Origin: Bimuria novae-zelandiae CBS 107.79
Lineage: Eukaryota > Ascomycota > Dothideomycetes > Pleosporales > Didymosphaeriaceae
Assembly (NCBI GenBank): GCA_010015655.1
Contig: ML976696.1
Span: forward strand, 124,001 to 188,000
Length of the DNA stretch: 64,000 nucleotides
Direction: 5' to 3'
How positions within the stretch are numbered: the first letter of the stretch is position 1; each line of letters begins with the position of its first letter. This document shows, in pieces, positions 46,122 through 56,400 of this stretch. A program made the position numbers and the translations under genes. The notes beneath the pieces were generated by a model. It did no database searches and had not been told where the DNA came from. It worked only from the letters and a program-made list of their open reading frames with translations.

Positions 46122-47399
46122 TTAGGCGTTGAAGTCACGGGCGTGGTCGCGCCAGTGCTTCGGCCACTCGCCACCCCAGGCTTCGGGCTCGCCGTAGCTC
46201 GGCTCTTCGTCATCTTCCTCTTCGTCATCCTCCTCGTCTTTCTCGGTGTAGTCATCCTCATCCTCGTCTTCATCCTCTTCGTATCCCTCACCAGCCTCAG
46301 GGGCAGGGGTAGCCCCGGGTGCAGTTGCAGTGTTATACGTAGGGGCGGTAGTCGCATTGAACGCGGGAGCGGTAGCAGTGGCAGTGACATATGCCACCAG
46401 GGTAGATGTGGCAGTGATATATGCGCCCTCAGCAGGGGTGGGCTTGCTCTCCACAACCGCGGGCGTAGGCTGAGCGGCGTACGAAGACTCAACCGGCACC
46501 GCCGGCGCAACGGACGAAGGCTGTTCGGCGGAAACAGGTGCGCTTCCAGAGCCAGACGCTGAGCCGCCGAAAGTAGCGACAGCCGGGCCCGGAGCATCGA
46601 AGGTCACGCCCGCCTCGTGCTGGTAGAGGTCGAAGGTAAGCTGCGGGTCAGAGGAAGAGTAGATCTCCGTCGCCTTGATACCCGCCGGAATCGCCGCGTT
46701 GTCATTGCCATTTTGGATGGCAATGTTGAGCGCCTGCGGCCAGAACTGCCTCTCGGACACCGCGCCGTTGTTGTGGATTGACGCGACTTCTGTGCGAAGA
46801 ACATAGTTGCCGCTAGGCAGGTCCTTGGGAATAGTCACAGTCTGCGTGTTGCTGTTTTTGTAGAAAATTTCGTCAGTACCCCAGTACCCCGTGTTCGCCT
46901 GGTCGCCACCCTCAGCGTAGCGCGTACCGGCGGGGTAGTCGAGCAAACCGGCTTGGTGGATTTTGAAGAAAGAAAGGTCCTCCTTGTTGACATTGGCGCA
47001 GTCACCGCCGCAAGGTGCGAGCCAGGTGGCAGTCCAGCCATGGTGCGAACAGTCCCAACCGACTTCCTCGCCACCACATTCACCATCGTGTTGCCATGTG
47101 AACTTGACGTCGCTGCCGGCATCGACCGGAGCAGTGAATGGCGAGGGCTCGGCATCCATGTGAGCAATGATATCCGGGCTGTTGATCTTGTCGCCGAAAA
47201 CAGGCTGGAATCCCCAGCCCTGGTTGGTCCTCCATGCGGGTGAAGAGTCATCGCCACCGCTCTTGTTCGCGGCATAGAAACCCTTGTACGTCTTGCCTCC
47301 TGCTTCGAACTCCTTGACGTAGGTATGGGCAGCGGCCTGCGTAGCGAAAGCAGCCGCGAGCACGGCAGCAGTGTTTACGAACTTCGACATAACAGGCAT
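46122..47399 (-). CDS. AA9 lytic polysaccharide monooxygenase (LPMO)
   Basis: A single-exon gene of 425 aa. A signal peptide (residues 1-24, ending QAAA) leaves His25 as the mature N-terminus, the first copper-brace ligand. SHHG at 118-121 supplies the second His (His120). The core runs to about 275 and shows SPDIIAH (74-80), APCGGDC (128-134), GNYVLRTE (197-204) and RQFWPQALNI (217-226). AA9 enzymes cleave cellulose or related glucans oxidatively outside the cell. Compared with the textbook AA9 pattern (LRHE, QxYPQC, SPDIICH), the usual His is Thr203, the axial Tyr is Trp220, and both cysteines of one disulfide are Ala (79, 223). A Ser/Thr/Pro/Ala-rich linker (about 276-370) leads to an acidic run (about 371-399) and a short PKHWRDH tail. 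There is no CBM1. Met4 is an alternative start. Confidence 0.85.
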   Translation of the reverse strand: MPVMSKFVNTAAVLAAAFATQAAAHTYVKEFEAGGKTYKGFYAANKSGGDDSSPAWRTNQGWGFQPVFGDKINSPDIIAHMDAEPSPFTAPVDAGSDVKFTWQHDGECGGEEVGWDCSHHGWTATWLAPCGGDCANVNKEDLSFFKIHQAGLLDYPAGTRYAEGGDQANTGYWGTDEIFYKNSNTQTVTIPKDLPSGNYVLRTEVASIHNNGAVSERQFWPQALNIAIQNGNDNAAIPAGIKATEIYSSSDPQLTFDLYQHEAGVTFDAPGPAVATFGGSASGSGSAPVSAEQPSSVAPAVPVESSYAAQPTPAVVESKPTPAEGAYITATSTLVAYVTATATAPAFNATTAPTYNTATAPGATPAPEAGEGYEEDEDEDEDDYTEKDEEDDEEEDDEEPSYGEPEAWGGEWPKHWRDHARDFNA

Positions 47400-47804
47400 C
47401 TTGAAGGTAATGCTGTATTCTTCTCAAAAGAACGTGGTAAAGAGGGACTGTGTAAAAGGTTGACTACAGCTTTGGAAGAAACGACTGTCTCGTGGACCAA
47501 AGAGTGTGAGGAAAGACTGAACTAAGGAACAATGCAGGAAGATGCCGATTGATTCTGACAAAGGGAGTGAACGCCCATGGCTTATGTACCTGCAACTGTC
47601 TTGCATAATGGGGTGCCTCGCTGAGGTGGCGTTGAGCCTTGTAGGAGCATCTGGCTCAAGCCGGTCATCTCCGGCGCATAGTGAAGCGGCTTCTGATTGG
47701 CAGGACTACTGTAGAACAAAATACTCGTGCAGGGGTGTTAGGCGTGGTAGTGGTGGGGTCGGTGCATCATTGCTTGGCGGTCGAGGATACGGAATCCCGT
47801 AGCT
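47400..47804. other. Intergenic region upstream of AA9
   Basis: This is the probable AA9 promoter and 5' leader. No gene supported. Confidence 0.4.
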
Positions 47805-48190
47805 CTACCAAATCGTGCGAGTGGCTGTATACACCTCTGGAGTCCGAAGGCGACACCCAGGCCATTGTTTGCGATTGCCCTGCCTTCTTTTACATCTCCG
47901 TCTCGTACGATACTCTACTGGGTGGTGAATATGCGATGTCGTAACGTCACGCGGAACTTGCATTGCCGCCACGTTGCCGCTGAAAACACTGCCCGTTCTC
48001 TCCACCTTCTCCGCAGCACTCTCATTCAGGTACCAGCGAATCCAACTGTCACACTGAGGTGTAAGATTTGCCTTGGCGCGCTCGTACAGGGGCCGGGAGG
48101 ATCGGATTTGCGCAAGGCGTCAACGGCGTGGTCCGCAGGGTTCCACCAGGCGAAGTCGTGCGTTTCACATTCCCCGGTCGTCTTTAGCGA
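47805..48190 (-). pseudogene. Frameshifted coding remnant, possibly Nudix-like
   Basis: On the minus strand a protein-like reading (GECETHDFAWWNPADHAVDA, then LRKSDPPG) runs from about 48186 to 48090. It continues one frame away with LYERAKANLTPQCDSWIRWY, NESAAEKVER and onward to a stop at 47805. The two parts join smoothly if one C were added at the run of C near 48090-48092. Upstream the frame meets stops. The HDFAWW...A..AVDALR pattern recalls the C-terminal part of fungal Nudix hydrolases, but the Nudix box was not found, so this name is only a suggestion. A sequencing indel is possible. Confidence 0.35.
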
Positions 48191-49509
48191 AGCCTCCTAT
48201 CGATAAGAGTTGGATCCCTCTAGACTTCTGTGCGGGGACGGATGTAGAGAAGCGGCACTTGCTTCAGTTCACGATATTCGAAATGTTGGGAGCCGCTGCA
48301 GGGGAGCGAAGTGTGAGTGGTGAGCGGTACCAGCCCCCAGCGAGGCGCCTTCCGTACTTCCAAGCGCATACTACGTCTTCCAATAGTAGGGCAAATTACA
48401 GTCATCTCCTGGTGCAGGACAACACGGGTTTTACGTACTGCGTTGGGGGCAAAGACGTACGTGCTTGTTGCTCGAATTCTTCCCGCACACGCAGATACTC
48501 GAAGAAACAAAACGCGGAGAGAAATTAATCAAACAGGCAACTTCCTTTCGTTCTTTGCTTTTGTCGTTTCACAGCAAAAGAGCTACCCTAAACAGATATG
48601 CACGAGCTGTCGGGTTGTTACGCGTACCTCGCAATGTCACCTCCCGTACAATTCTCGATGTCACTACCCGCTGTGATGGCCAGTCTCCGCACACACACCG
48701 TCGATATCGATAGGAACGGCTGCCACTGTCAAGCTGGACGTGTGGGGAACTGATTTGTTACTATATATTAAGATTTCGTTCCTATGGTGCATTGATGCGA
48801 CACTTCGCCCTCTCGCACCACGCGAATAGTGAGTCCACTATTCCAGCAGATTAACATTTGCCAATACCATCGACTCACGCGCCTAGAAAATGGTCGCACT
48901 TCTGTTGCTTCACTAGGTGCTCTCGTGCGGGCATACGAAGGCACTGAAGTCTGGTCTTCCCGCGTAGCGCCGCACTTCGCTTCGTCGGCACCGAAAGCCT
49001 TCGCCTAGAAGCCTCCATCAAATCCAAAAAGCATCATGACCGGTGCCAGGGCAGCGTCGATCGTCCATATTTCCATTCATAATTTCGTGTGTGGAAGGGA
49101 TTGGGAACCTGCTCCGCTGCCGCTGCCGCTTCACCTACACGTTGCTGGGTCTTCCTTGGCTGTGACTCCGCTTGTAAACTCCACTGACCAACCGACCGGT
49201 ATTGTCAACGTCCAGCTCAAATTCTTCGCGCGACGTTCCGCACGCGGAGCTGTCGGGCAATGGACATCGCGCTTCCAAGCACCATTACTATATTCACGAG
49301 TGCGCGTACGATGAGCGAAACGCCGGTATGTCCCGCGAGAGAAATGAACCCATTCACCTGAAATGAAAAGTGGTAGAAAGAGTGCTGGCCCAAAGGCTTT
49401 AAGAGGATGGTTTTCCCCAGGCAAGGCGACATACTGGCCGAGTGTGCTCAGACTTTTAACATAACACGCTGTAATGCTGCACGCCTGCAGGCGCGGCCTA
49501 TCAGATGAC
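48191..49509. other. Intergenic region
   Basis: Balanced composition. Frames of 60-150 codons overlap on both strands without domains. No gene supported. Confidence 0.4.
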
Positions 49510-50934
49510 TCACATGATGTATGGAGTCGTGAGGTCCTCTAACCATATACCAGCTCTTATCAAGGCCGTTTCCGGTAGCTCGTGAATAATGCCCGCCTTC
49601 CATCGTCGGTAGTCGATGCGAATGCTTCTCAAATTTGGCACACGGGCTCTCCACCATAGCACGCTTGGCAAGATCCTCGAAAGTCCTTCGCTGTAAAGTA
49701 ACGGTGCGGCACCTCCATCTGGAAAGATCGAGAGCGTTTCCAGTGTCGAAGGCAGCGATTCGATATCTAGTATGTGATCTTCACTTGCAAGTGGCAGTGC
49801 AGTCGCATGATTTTGATCCCAAACGAATTCGATTCGGTCTTGAGGCGCGAGAAAGTATGTCGGTAGGCCAAGTTGTTTCAGCCGCGTGAAGTTTTGGAGC
49901 TGGGTGATGGCATTCTGCCGCTGGTCCGTTTCGACAATTTTTACGATTTCTAGGGAACGAATTTCGAGTGTCTCGAGCATATCAGCCAGTGGTAATATTC
50001 TTTTGAAGAAATTACCAAGAGTTTCGCAAGTCGTCTTATTATCTGGAGTTTCGTCTAGGCCCCATTGCGCTTTCAGTTTCGAAGTCGTCAAGCCAATATG
50101 CAGAGCCTTGAGGTTCCGGAAGTTTGCAGCAGGTGGAAAGCACGTTGCTGGGTTTGCCAAATATTCTCTTGAAGTCGTTGATATAATCGTATGAAGACTC
50201 TCCATCCCGGCGATGAGCTCACGCGGCCAATACTCCAAATCATCCAAGATCTCCGGATGAGAGAAGCTGCGCAAAGATGGCAGTGTCATCCATTCCCAAT
50301 TCAAACGATATAGCACCGAAGAACGATCTATGCGCAAATTCTTCACAGCACGGAGTCCAGGCAACTCTCCCAGTCTCACCCAACTCTTAGCTAGGTCGAA
50401 AAATCGACGTTGATAATAATGCGGTCCCAACCAAAGATTTTCCAAATTTGACGTCAGCATGAGTAAGATATATGTCCAGAAAAACCCCTCTCCTCTTCTC
50501 ACGCAATCTTTGCACTCCTCTTCCCAAAAGCCATTGTTCGCGAAATTCGTGTACCGGTCCAGGAGTTTGCGGAGAAGGTGACTGGTAGTCTTATCCGCCG
50601 CAGAGCGGACACATCCCTGGCCTGGGAAAAAGGTTTCCAAGGGACTCATGTAATCATGAGGCGTCAGGTTCATATCCAGAGAGCGGACTCGCTTCGCAAG
50701 GTGGGGTTCCTGGAGCAGTCTGAGCGCGAGCGTTACGATGGGATCCCATCTTCGGGTAGACTTGTTATGGTCGTCACGTCCACGGCAGTTCAGTTGAGGG
50801 TGACGGTACAAACATTCTAGAGCTGGCTCTTGGAATTTCTTCGCGGTTTGTGCAACGGATAGGAGGTCGACGCTGACGAGGTTGCACATGAGATTGAGTA
50901 ACAGTTCGACAGGTAATTTTGTGAAATGCGCCAT
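49510..50934 (-). CDS. F-box protein with leucine-rich C-terminal part
   Basis: 474 aa in one exon. The N-terminus (LPVELLLNLMCNLVSVDLLS, then AQTAKKFQEPALECLYRHP, about residues 7-46) fits a fungal F-box, which binds Skp1 in SCF ubiquitin ligases. The remainder has irregular leucine-rich stretches (NLENLWLG, GLRAVKNLRI, LPSLRSFSHPE, NFRNLKALHIGL, MLETLEIRSLEI, NFTRLKQLGLP, LPSTLETLSIF, PNLRSIRIDYRRW) typical of the divergent leucine-rich repeats that select substrates. There is no signal peptide or membrane segment. The start is the first Met and lies directly before the F-box. It is the rightmost member, in transcription terms the last, of a run of four minus-strand genes. The substrate is unknown. 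Confidence 0.78.
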   Translation of the reverse strand: MAHFTKLPVELLLNLMCNLVSVDLLSVAQTAKKFQEPALECLYRHPQLNCRGRDDHNKSTRRWDPIVTLALRLLQEPHLAKRVRSLDMNLTPHDYMSPLETFFPGQGCVRSAADKTTSHLLRKLLDRYTNFANNGFWEEECKDCVRRGEGFFWTYILLMLTSNLENLWLGPHYYQRRFFDLAKSWVRLGELPGLRAVKNLRIDRSSVLYRLNWEWMTLPSLRSFSHPEILDDLEYWPRELIAGMESLHTIISTTSREYLANPATCFPPAANFRNLKALHIGLTTSKLKAQWGLDETPDNKTTCETLGNFFKRILPLADMLETLEIRSLEIVKIVETDQRQNAITQLQNFTRLKQLGLPTYFLAPQDRIEFVWDQNHATALPLASEDHILDIESLPSTLETLSIFPDGGAAPLLYSEGLSRILPSVLWWRARVPNLRSIRIDYRRWKAGIIHELPETALIRAGIWLEDLTTPYIM

Positions 50935-51400
50935 AATGCTCAGCCTTGCGAGCAGCAGCTTCGCTGACTATGAACGAACATGAATTTAACTTCCGAATGA
51001 GCGGCAAATGCAGAGAGGTATTCACAACTGTCATATATTGCTACATTTGTGGGTGCCTAGCGTTTGCTACGCCGCAAATTGGGGCTTTAAGGCTGTGCTT
51101 TCATGCAGGATGCGGGGATGTCGCCACCTCGTCCAATCAAGCCACAAAGCCACAGTTGACACCCGGAATCACACGAAAGCAGCTTTGAAGGTTTGGTGGC
51201 ATGGTTTGTATTACCTTGGGTTGACTCGCCGATTTCAATTGAGAACCTATAGACGTTGGGACAGATAGTTTTGCAACGGCTTTGGTCAAATATGCTCTCA
51301 CTGTGGTGATGCACATAGTAGAGCTTCAAATGGTGGGTCGTCTTGAGAAAGGTGGTGGAGAGGTACATCCTTGACAAAAGAACTGTTACCTATCCGGTGC

Positions 51401-51850
51401 TTATATCCCATATACATCAGGATTTCGACCCGACCACTTGACCTTCCAATACCAATACCACAACCCATTCGCGCCAACGGGCAGAACTATTACAAACGGC
51501 GTGATAACCGCATCCATTACCGCGTAGAAAGATAAGAGCGGAAACCTATATTCAATCTTCAAATGCCCGTTGGTCCTATTTATCTCTATCTGGAGCATAT
51601 GGAAGCTAGCCTGCGTCTGAAAGACGTTCGATTGTAGAAGATACCGCTCACCATTCTCCCATTCGCGCACTAATTGAAATTGTATAAATCGATCCACGCG
51701 GAACGGATAGTTGTGATTGGGTCCCACATCGAGTCGGTTCACTATTACCTCGTCGTTGTCGGCTCCTATACCGTAGAAACAAAAAGTATCTCCATTCGCG
51801 CAATCAAACCCTTTCCACTCATCATCCATGAAGAAGGTAGGGTCGGTCAT
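51401..51850 (-). CDS. Small hypothetical protein with Trp/Tyr-rich C-terminus
   Basis: The frame is open from 52183, but the better start is the Met at 51850 (MTDPTFFMDDEWKGFDC), giving 149 aa; the preceding 111 codons are low in recognisable structure. The body contains VDRFIQFQLVREW and LQIEINRTNGHLKIEYRF. The C-terminus holds a hydrophobic stretch (FYAVMDAVITPFVIVLPVG) followed by LWYWYWKVKW. I recall fungal proteins starting DPTFFMDDEW and ending with a Trp-rich strand from Dothideomycete genomes, of unknown function, but cannot confirm this. The hydrophobic part could be a buried strand rather than a membrane helix. Confidence 0.55.
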   Translation of the reverse strand: MTDPTFFMDDEWKGFDCANGDTFCFYGIGADNDEVIVNRLDVGPNHNYPFRVDRFIQFQLVREWENGERYLLQSNVFQTQASFHMLQIEINRTNGHLKIEYRFPLLSFYAVMDAVITPFVIVLPVGANGLWYWYWKVKWSGRNPDVYGI

Positions 51851-52240
51851 CTTGGAGAGGTGACATGTGCTGAAAGCCTCGAGTCCTGCTGATGAAAAAG
51901 GCGCCGGTGGTTGGTGACTAGGCGTAGGAAGGGTAGAGATTGTTGGCGGATACATTACTCCAGCGGGGCGGGTGTTGTTGCAGTTATTTTCAAGCGCCCA
52001 AATCAGTTCCACGTAGAAAAATCCCACCGCTCGATTTGCCAAAGTGTGAAGCATGGCCAAATGGTGGACGAGGTTATCTTGAGGTCTGATGCTATCACCA
52101 TTGTGGTAGGTGAGGCGGAGCCATTGTACAAAGCGGAGACGCCGGGGGCGTTTACTAGCGGTTGAAGAAGTGTAATTGGTCAACAGCTGTGAAGTGAGAC
52201 AAAAGCTAGCTGCTTGAGCAATTTGCCAGGTATACGTATC

Positions 52241-52770
52241 CTATGGGAGTGCCGCAGTGGAGATGAACAAACGTGCGCCCTGGCTGGGTGGATTTGTACC
52301 GTGGTCGAAAACTATCGAGATATTGCAGATGAAGTCGCATAACTGGTGAATAACAGCAGTATCGCTAGACAAAGCCAAGGGATCTAGAACGGTAAGTGTG
52401 GTGTTAGTGAGACAATTACAATCCTTTAAGGCCCGCTATTGCAGAGGTCCTACATACGAAGCATGACAATCATGTGGGGCAGCCAATGTTCGATGTCTTC
52501 ACGTTTAAGCGGTGTCTTCTGACCAGCCAAGGCGTCTGCCAACACATATTTTTTCCAATTCTGCTTCATGTCAGATTGCAATATAACGTCGTAAGAACCT
52601 CCTAATATATGCGACATAGCTAACAAATCTCGCCACACAGTCCAATCATCGCAAGCAGAGTGAATGGAACGACAGGTAAGAATGAATGTAAGAGCTTCAC
52701 GAGAAGACAACTTCACGGCAATCCTCTGAAGAAGCTCAGCTGGGAACTGGTCTAATATCAGATGAACCAT
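52241..52770 (-). CDS. Small F-box protein, two exons
   Basis: The Met at 52770 (MVHLILDQFPAELLQRIAVK) starts an F-box covering about residues 6-50 (REALTFILTCRSIHSACDDW follows). The continuous frame stops at 52450, but a donor GTATGT at 52457-52452 and an acceptor TTCTAG define a 74-nt intron (52384-52457) with a CTAAC branch site. The second exon (52241-52383) adds LALSSDTAVIHQLCDF and GTNPPSQGARLF before a TAG. The spliced product is 151 aa from this start (166 aa if the upstream Met at 52815 is used), and the total is an exact multiple of three. It probably acts as an SCF adaptor. There is no obvious substrate-binding repeat, so it may be a divergent family member. Confidence 0.65.
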
Positions 52771-52815
52771 GGTGGTCTCAGACGTAGAAAAACTGTGCAA
52801 AATAATCAGAAACAC

Positions 52816-53791
52816 CGAAAGAAAATGTGTCTGGAGGGCACAAGCATTTACGTACAGTGTATAAGATAGACCTGAAATGAGATACGCTTAGCTCATGGAA
52901 CAGTTGCGTCATGTTTTGAAGATCGTCCGCGTGTTACTATTTATAGTACTCGTGCCACAATGTGAATACGATGCCTAGTTGTCAGATTGGAAGGCCTCCT
53001 GGACCTGGTCTGATGATCAATCGAAGGCCGATATAGGTGACAGTAGATAGTTGACCGAATGCCTATCAGACAGCTAGGTGAGGTGGCTGAACGGCTGACT
53101 AAACAGGGGGCCTAGCCGAATACCTATCAGCCGTTGGCGGCACACAGAGCTACAGACAATACACCCATCATCCATCTCATACGTGTGCAACATCAATACG
53201 TGAACGGAACACCCATCAAATCTGACACTAGTAAAAGCCCCACTATCGTATTAATGAGCAGCCTGAACACTAAAAATATGAACTCTAAAGTATCCCCTCA
53301 TCCTTGCAAAATACAGAACGCTATAAAAGGCACACACAGAGGCAGTGCTTCCAAGTTATAATGGATGAGTGCTATTATTAAATCCAGCTAGCATGCAAAT
53401 CGCGATGAGCGCAACACAACCGTCACAGAAAGCTCTAACGTCCTAGCACTGATTGATTTTATCATTCTATGCCTTGCGGTTCCGCGTACTGGCTATTCCC
53501 TTGCCTCCTTCTACATACTGCCCATGAACTTTTTTCTCGATCAGTTTCACACTGTTGTGCCACCCCAGTGCTTTGGAATATCCATTGTTTTCGAGCCTCA
53601 TTCAGGGGGAAACTTACAATTCTAGTAGTACATGAGATCGATAATGAAGTTTCGCTGCAATTTTTGCGGGCAGCAGGTCTATGTACCACCATTCATGGAC
53701 AAACGGATCAGACAACTTTTCCATAGTGAATACGATCGGTCCACGTACACAACGTGGTATCTCTGCAGAAGAACAAGCCAATCGTTCTTTC
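52816..53791. other. Intergenic region
   Basis: About 1 kb between minus-strand genes. The frames are short and unsupported. The promoter of the small F-box gene should be at the left end. Confidence 0.4.
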
Positions 53792-54409
53792 TCAGATTGT
53801 TGCCTTCGCTACATCTATATCATCATGGAATTTCAAGAATAGTGTGGAAGGTCTTGATCTCAACCCTTCCATCTCTCTCGGAGAAACGACACACATACAC
53901 CTCGGCGTCCAGCCCTGTTGATCCGCATCCCTCAAGCTTATATGCTTATGCACGATCAGACACTTCCAAATGACTCCCTGCAGCCTCTCCAAGCACTCCA
54001 TTTGTTCATCTCGACTCTTGCATTGCCCTGGATCGGGCACAAGTGTGCACTTTTTGGAAGAGCCCACCAGCACCGTGAAAAAGTGCCGCGTTTCCTTCGA
54101 AACAGGGTGCTTGTCGCTGAAATCGGCTTTGGAAAGATGGGGTACGCAGATGCGCAGGCTGTGCGCATCCTGGAGATTCTTCGGTGTGGGAAAAGTGATG
54201 GGTGCGTCGAGCGGCCAGGCTGCGCGGACTTCTTGTTGTATGCGGATGAAAGCTTCCATGTAATGGACCTCGATTTCGCGATACGAATCTTTGCTGGCTA
54301 GTATGATGCCCTGGTAATTGCATAGTTGCGAGCCCGGTTGCACGATGCAGTCGTATACAAGGAGGCGTATTTCTTTCGGAAGCTGGATGGTGGGGTTAGG
54401 CGGGTCCAT
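53792..54409 (-). CDS. Hypothetical protein (205 aa) with F-box-like N-terminus
   Basis: A single exon starting MDPPNPTIQLPKEIRLLVYD. The LPKEIRLLVYDCI stretch (residues 10-22) resembles the LPxEIR..IY opening common in fungal F-box-like and related hypothetical proteins. The rest (for example PSTLFLKFHDDIDVAKATI at the C-terminus) is not recognised. There is no signal peptide or membrane span. It is a soluble protein of about 23 kDa. It lies immediately beside the right-hand repeat block, and its promoter region contains a 17-bp tandem duplication. The function is unknown. Confidence 0.65.
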   Translation of the reverse strand: MDPPNPTIQLPKEIRLLVYDCIVQPGSQLCNYQGIILASKDSYREIEVHYMEAFIRIQQEVRAAWPLDAPITFPTPKNLQDAHSLRICVPHLSKADFSDKHPVSKETRHFFTVLVGSSKKCTLVPDPGQCKSRDEQMECLERLQGVIWKCLIVHKHISLRDADQQGWTPRCMCVVSPREMEGLRSRPSTLFLKFHDDIDVAKATI

Positions 54410-54478
54410 TGCGCTACTATTGTCTCATAAGTCGCAAGAACAAAGCTGGAGACTGCTTCTTCGGTACCGTGTCTGTGC

Positions 54479-54511
54479 GCGCAACGCCCGACTTCGCGCA
54501 ACGCCCGACTT
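54479..54511. repeat. 17-bp tandem duplication
   Basis: GCGCAACGCCCGACTT occurs at 54479-54494 and 54496-54511 (period 17), about 70 bp upstream of the minus-strand start at 54409. It could be a promoter element or part of a transposon end. Confidence 0.65.
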
Positions 54512-54559
54512 GGCAGTATATTAGCGATTGCAAACATAAAGCTCTACAGCTACGTAAAA

Positions 54560-56400
54560 AATATATTATTACGAGATTTTTTGTTAGAGTACTCTTTGTA
54601 TTTATACGATAATTTTATCCTATATATACTATTTTAGCTAATTAATAGGGTAGTTATAAGAGTTAATTATAGTAATTTATATAGCTAAAGTAATATTAAA
54701 TAACGCGCTAGCTATAGTAGCCCCAGTATATTATATATACTTCTAATTTTTAATTATTAGCTTTAAAGCGTTTTTATTACCTTTTTAAAATATTTATTAA
54801 GCTTTTTAAGCGTTGCAAGCTTTTTTTTAGTATTATTTTTTAGCTACGCGTTTAGCCTTTTAAGTAGCTAGCTTAGCTAGCTTTTTTTTATATACTAACT
54901 TAGCTACTTCTTTTTTTATATACCTTTTATCCTTTAGCTATTCCTTAAGTAGCTTATTATTATATTAAAGTTACTTTATATTAGCTTTTACAAGCTCCTC
55001 TTAATACTTAAAAGGTTTAAATACCTTATATCTTACTTCTGCCTCCTTTTATGCACGCAGTAACTAGAAAATAGCACCTTTATAGTACTCTTCGTATTGC
55101 TACAAAGGAAGAACTCTCCTCTTTATAAAAGGCTTCTATTTCTCCCTTAGGACACCCTTTACGCCCTCTAATTTATAATAGATAAGCTTATTTTAAGCTA
55201 CTAGGTGGTGGAGGGTGCGGAGAATCTTTTTCTAACTTATAAGAGTTTATATCCTTTATAGATTTGCGTACTAGCGTTTCTACTTTAGGCTAGTACCCCC
55301 TAGAGTAACATAAAGTTAACGTCTTAGATAACTAGGAGCTATCTAGTATTAGTATTTTAAATTTTTAAAGTATTTTTTTTTAAAATTCAGTGGCGATATA
55401 CTAGTAGCTTTAAATAAGCTAGAAACTAACATTTAGGTAAATATATTTAACTAGACGGTCTAAAATATTAAAAAGAAGCTCTTTTTTTTTTTTTTTTAAA
55501 TACAAATCTCTCTAAGTATTATATAGAGGTGATTTATAAGTTTTTAAAAGAAATTTATTACTAGAAGACTAAAGCTAACTACATTTAATAGCTAAAGCGT
55601 ATAAGTAAAGCGTAATGGAAAGATATATAGTATTATTTTATCATTATTATATAGCTATTATAATTATTTAATATTAATAATTACTACCTCCTTTATACTT
55701 TAAGTTTAGTATAAAATTAAACACTTTCTTAAGTTACGTAAGGATAATATTATTATTTATCTAGCCTATAAGTAAGGTTATAAAATAGACTTCATAAGTT
55801 CGTAGGTAAATATCTTTAATCTAACTAGCCTGTATATCTCCTTTCTTTACTAGATATATAATAAATAGTAGTAATATACTTTTGTTAGCGTAAATTAACG
55901 CTAGCACTATTACCTAGTCGCGGTATCTATCTTAAAGAGCTAAATTAACGCGTTTATATTTATATGTATCTTTACTAAAGATTCTTTTTAATCTGCTAAT
56001 TACTCTAATTATAGAGCCTTTTTATTTATATTATACATTTTTAAAAGCTATATATTATATTAAGATATTTTATATTATAAAAGGTTAAAATATAGGCTAT
56101 ATTTAGTAACTAAATTAGCGTTATAGCGTATAAAGCCTATAACTAGCGCCTATTAAGATGTAAACTTATTTTTATTATTATTAATAAAGCCCGTAACCTA
56201 GCTTTTAAAAACGTCTTTAGTAGCTAATTCGGATGCGAAATTTTATATTACAGATCTTATAGGTAGTAGGCGTCGCTTAGTAAGCTTTTTTATATATTTT
56301 ATAAGCTTAGCTTCTTAGTATAAGCAAAGTATATACTAGTTGGAGTTCTTAGTCACGCGTAGGCGCTACGCGCGTTAATATTAGCATAATAAAATTAATA
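54560..56400 (-). mobile_element. Pogo-like DNA transposon remnant
   Basis: Composition turns strongly AT-rich at 54550. Minus-strand translation of about 55150-54780 gives the Lys/Glu-rich coiled C-terminal part of Pogo/Fot1 transposases, for example NNKLLKE and KKPFIKRRVLP. The catalytic core is not readable with certainty. It shares TATTATTACGAGATTTTT with the 18190-19195 remnant near the same end. Inverted repeats were not found, so the limits are approximate. Confidence 0.45.

Noticed and set aside
46106..46597. 163-codon Arg/Leu/Pro-rich frame on the AA9 strand
   Set aside because: It lies in another frame of the repetitive AA9 linker and tail.
52784..52815. Upstream Met of the small F-box gene as start
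   Set aside because: The Met at 52770 lies directly before the F-box and is in better context with family lengths, though the upstream start cannot be excluded.
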